Below are positions 63,844 through 64,000 of a stretch of DNA of 64,000 nucleotides, one piece after another. The stretch comes from Streptomyces griseofuscus (GTDB taxonomy: Bacteria > Actinomycetota > Actinomycetes > Streptomycetales > Streptomycetaceae). The stretch lies in the NCBI RefSeq assembly GCF_014673495.1, contig NZ_CP051006.1, forward strand, positions 930,001 through 994,000, given 5' to 3'. Position 1 is the first letter of the stretch; every line of letters starts with the position of its first letter. A program made the position numbers and the translations under genes. A model generated the notes under the pieces. The model made no database searches, was not told the DNA's origin, and was given only the letters and a program-made list of their open reading frames with translations.

Positions 63844-64000
63844 TCAGGCCCGCCGCTCACCCCTGCGGCGCAGCCAGTACGCCCCGCCGCCGATCAGGGC
63901 CACGCCGACCAGACCGCCGCCGATGGCCATGTCCGTGGTCGTCGCGCCGCTGGTCCGGCTGCCGCCGAGCCCGCCGTTGACCCCACCGATCACCGTGAAG
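63844..64000 (-). CDS. C-terminal end of a membrane- or wall-anchored protein (cut by window edge)
   Basis: 52 codons are visible, ending at the TGA at 63844-63846. The sequence is Gly/Thr-rich (GGLGGSRTSGATTTD), then a hydrophobic helix MAIGGGLVGVALIGGGAYWL, then a basic tail RRRGERRA. This is the usual arrangement at the end of surface proteins with a Gly/Ser/Thr spacer and a membrane-retaining helix. No LPxTG sortase motif is seen in the visible part. The family and function cannot be told without the remainder. Confidence 0.7.
   Translation of the reverse strand, partial: FTVIGGVNGGLGGSRTSGATTTDMAIGGGLVGVALIGGGAYWLRRRGERRA

Overview
The window is high-GC DNA with Streptomyces-type organisation: GTG and TTG starts are common, many genes overlap by ATGA or GTGA, one regulator carries a TTA (bldA-type) codon, and there is a complete ergothioneine set (egtABCD) and an rmdA-like c-di-GMP enzyme. 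From memory, the order egtABCD ... olsBA ... sdhCAB ... rmdA resembles the SCO0910-SCO0931 stretch of the S. coelicolor chromosome arm. This was not checked by alignment.

Layout. (1) 1-7,479: the start of a non-ribosomal peptide synthetase (NRPS) cluster transcribed leftwards and cut by the window edge. It has one complete two-module enzyme (C-A-T-C-A-T) and the first condensation domain of the next. (2) 7.7-19.9 kb: mixed accessory and housekeeping genes. These are a pterin-dehydratase/glyoxalase fusion, a GntR-TetR hybrid regulator divergent from a class A flavin monooxygenase, a Nudix hydrolase, htpG, a fluoride-channel operon (fluC-DUF190-fluC), a decayed gene, a SLOG-like protein, a LysR regulator and a frameshifted oxidoreductase. 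(3) 20.0-29.2 kb: a seven-gene leftward operon for form I carbon monoxide dehydrogenase (coxM, coxS, coxL, an XdhC-YHS fusion, coxD, coxG, coxE). A second XdhC-family gene diverges from it across a large inverted repeat.

(4) 29.4-40.8 kb: TPR protein, peptide deformylase, disulfide oxidoreductase divergent from thioredoxin, LacI and TetR regulators, an FMN reductase under an evident double TetR operator, an HSL-type hydrolase, an amidase, a regulator with cysteine motifs plus a small membrane protein and a cupin, a MazF-like protein, and a bacterial poly(ADP-ribose) glycohydrolase with a suspected N-terminal frameshift. (5) 41.1-45.5 kb: egtABCD, translationally coupled. (6) 45.5-64 kb: an orphan sugar-type lipoprotein, dodecin, HAD phosphatase, luciferase-like oxidoreductase, a short UvrA paralogue, an ornithine-lipid acyltransferase pair, sdhCAB with a divergent LysR gene, rmdA coupled to an S-adenosyl methyltransferase, a proline-rich lipoprotein candidate, a DUF4239 membrane protein and the tail of a wall/membrane-anchored protein.

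Functionally, much of the right two thirds concerns redox balance and persistence: atmospheric CO oxidation, ergothioneine, thioredoxin and disulfide reductase, flavin storage, succinate oxidation and c-di-GMP control. The left edge is secondary metabolism. No tRNA, rRNA, CRISPR array, insertion sequence or phage element was recognised. The strongest unusual items are the XdhC-YHS fusion and paired operators of the CO dehydrogenase locus, the NRPS that opens with a condensation domain and has basic-substrate-like pocket codes, the frameshifted ADP-ribose glycohydrolase, and several well-defined operator pairs.
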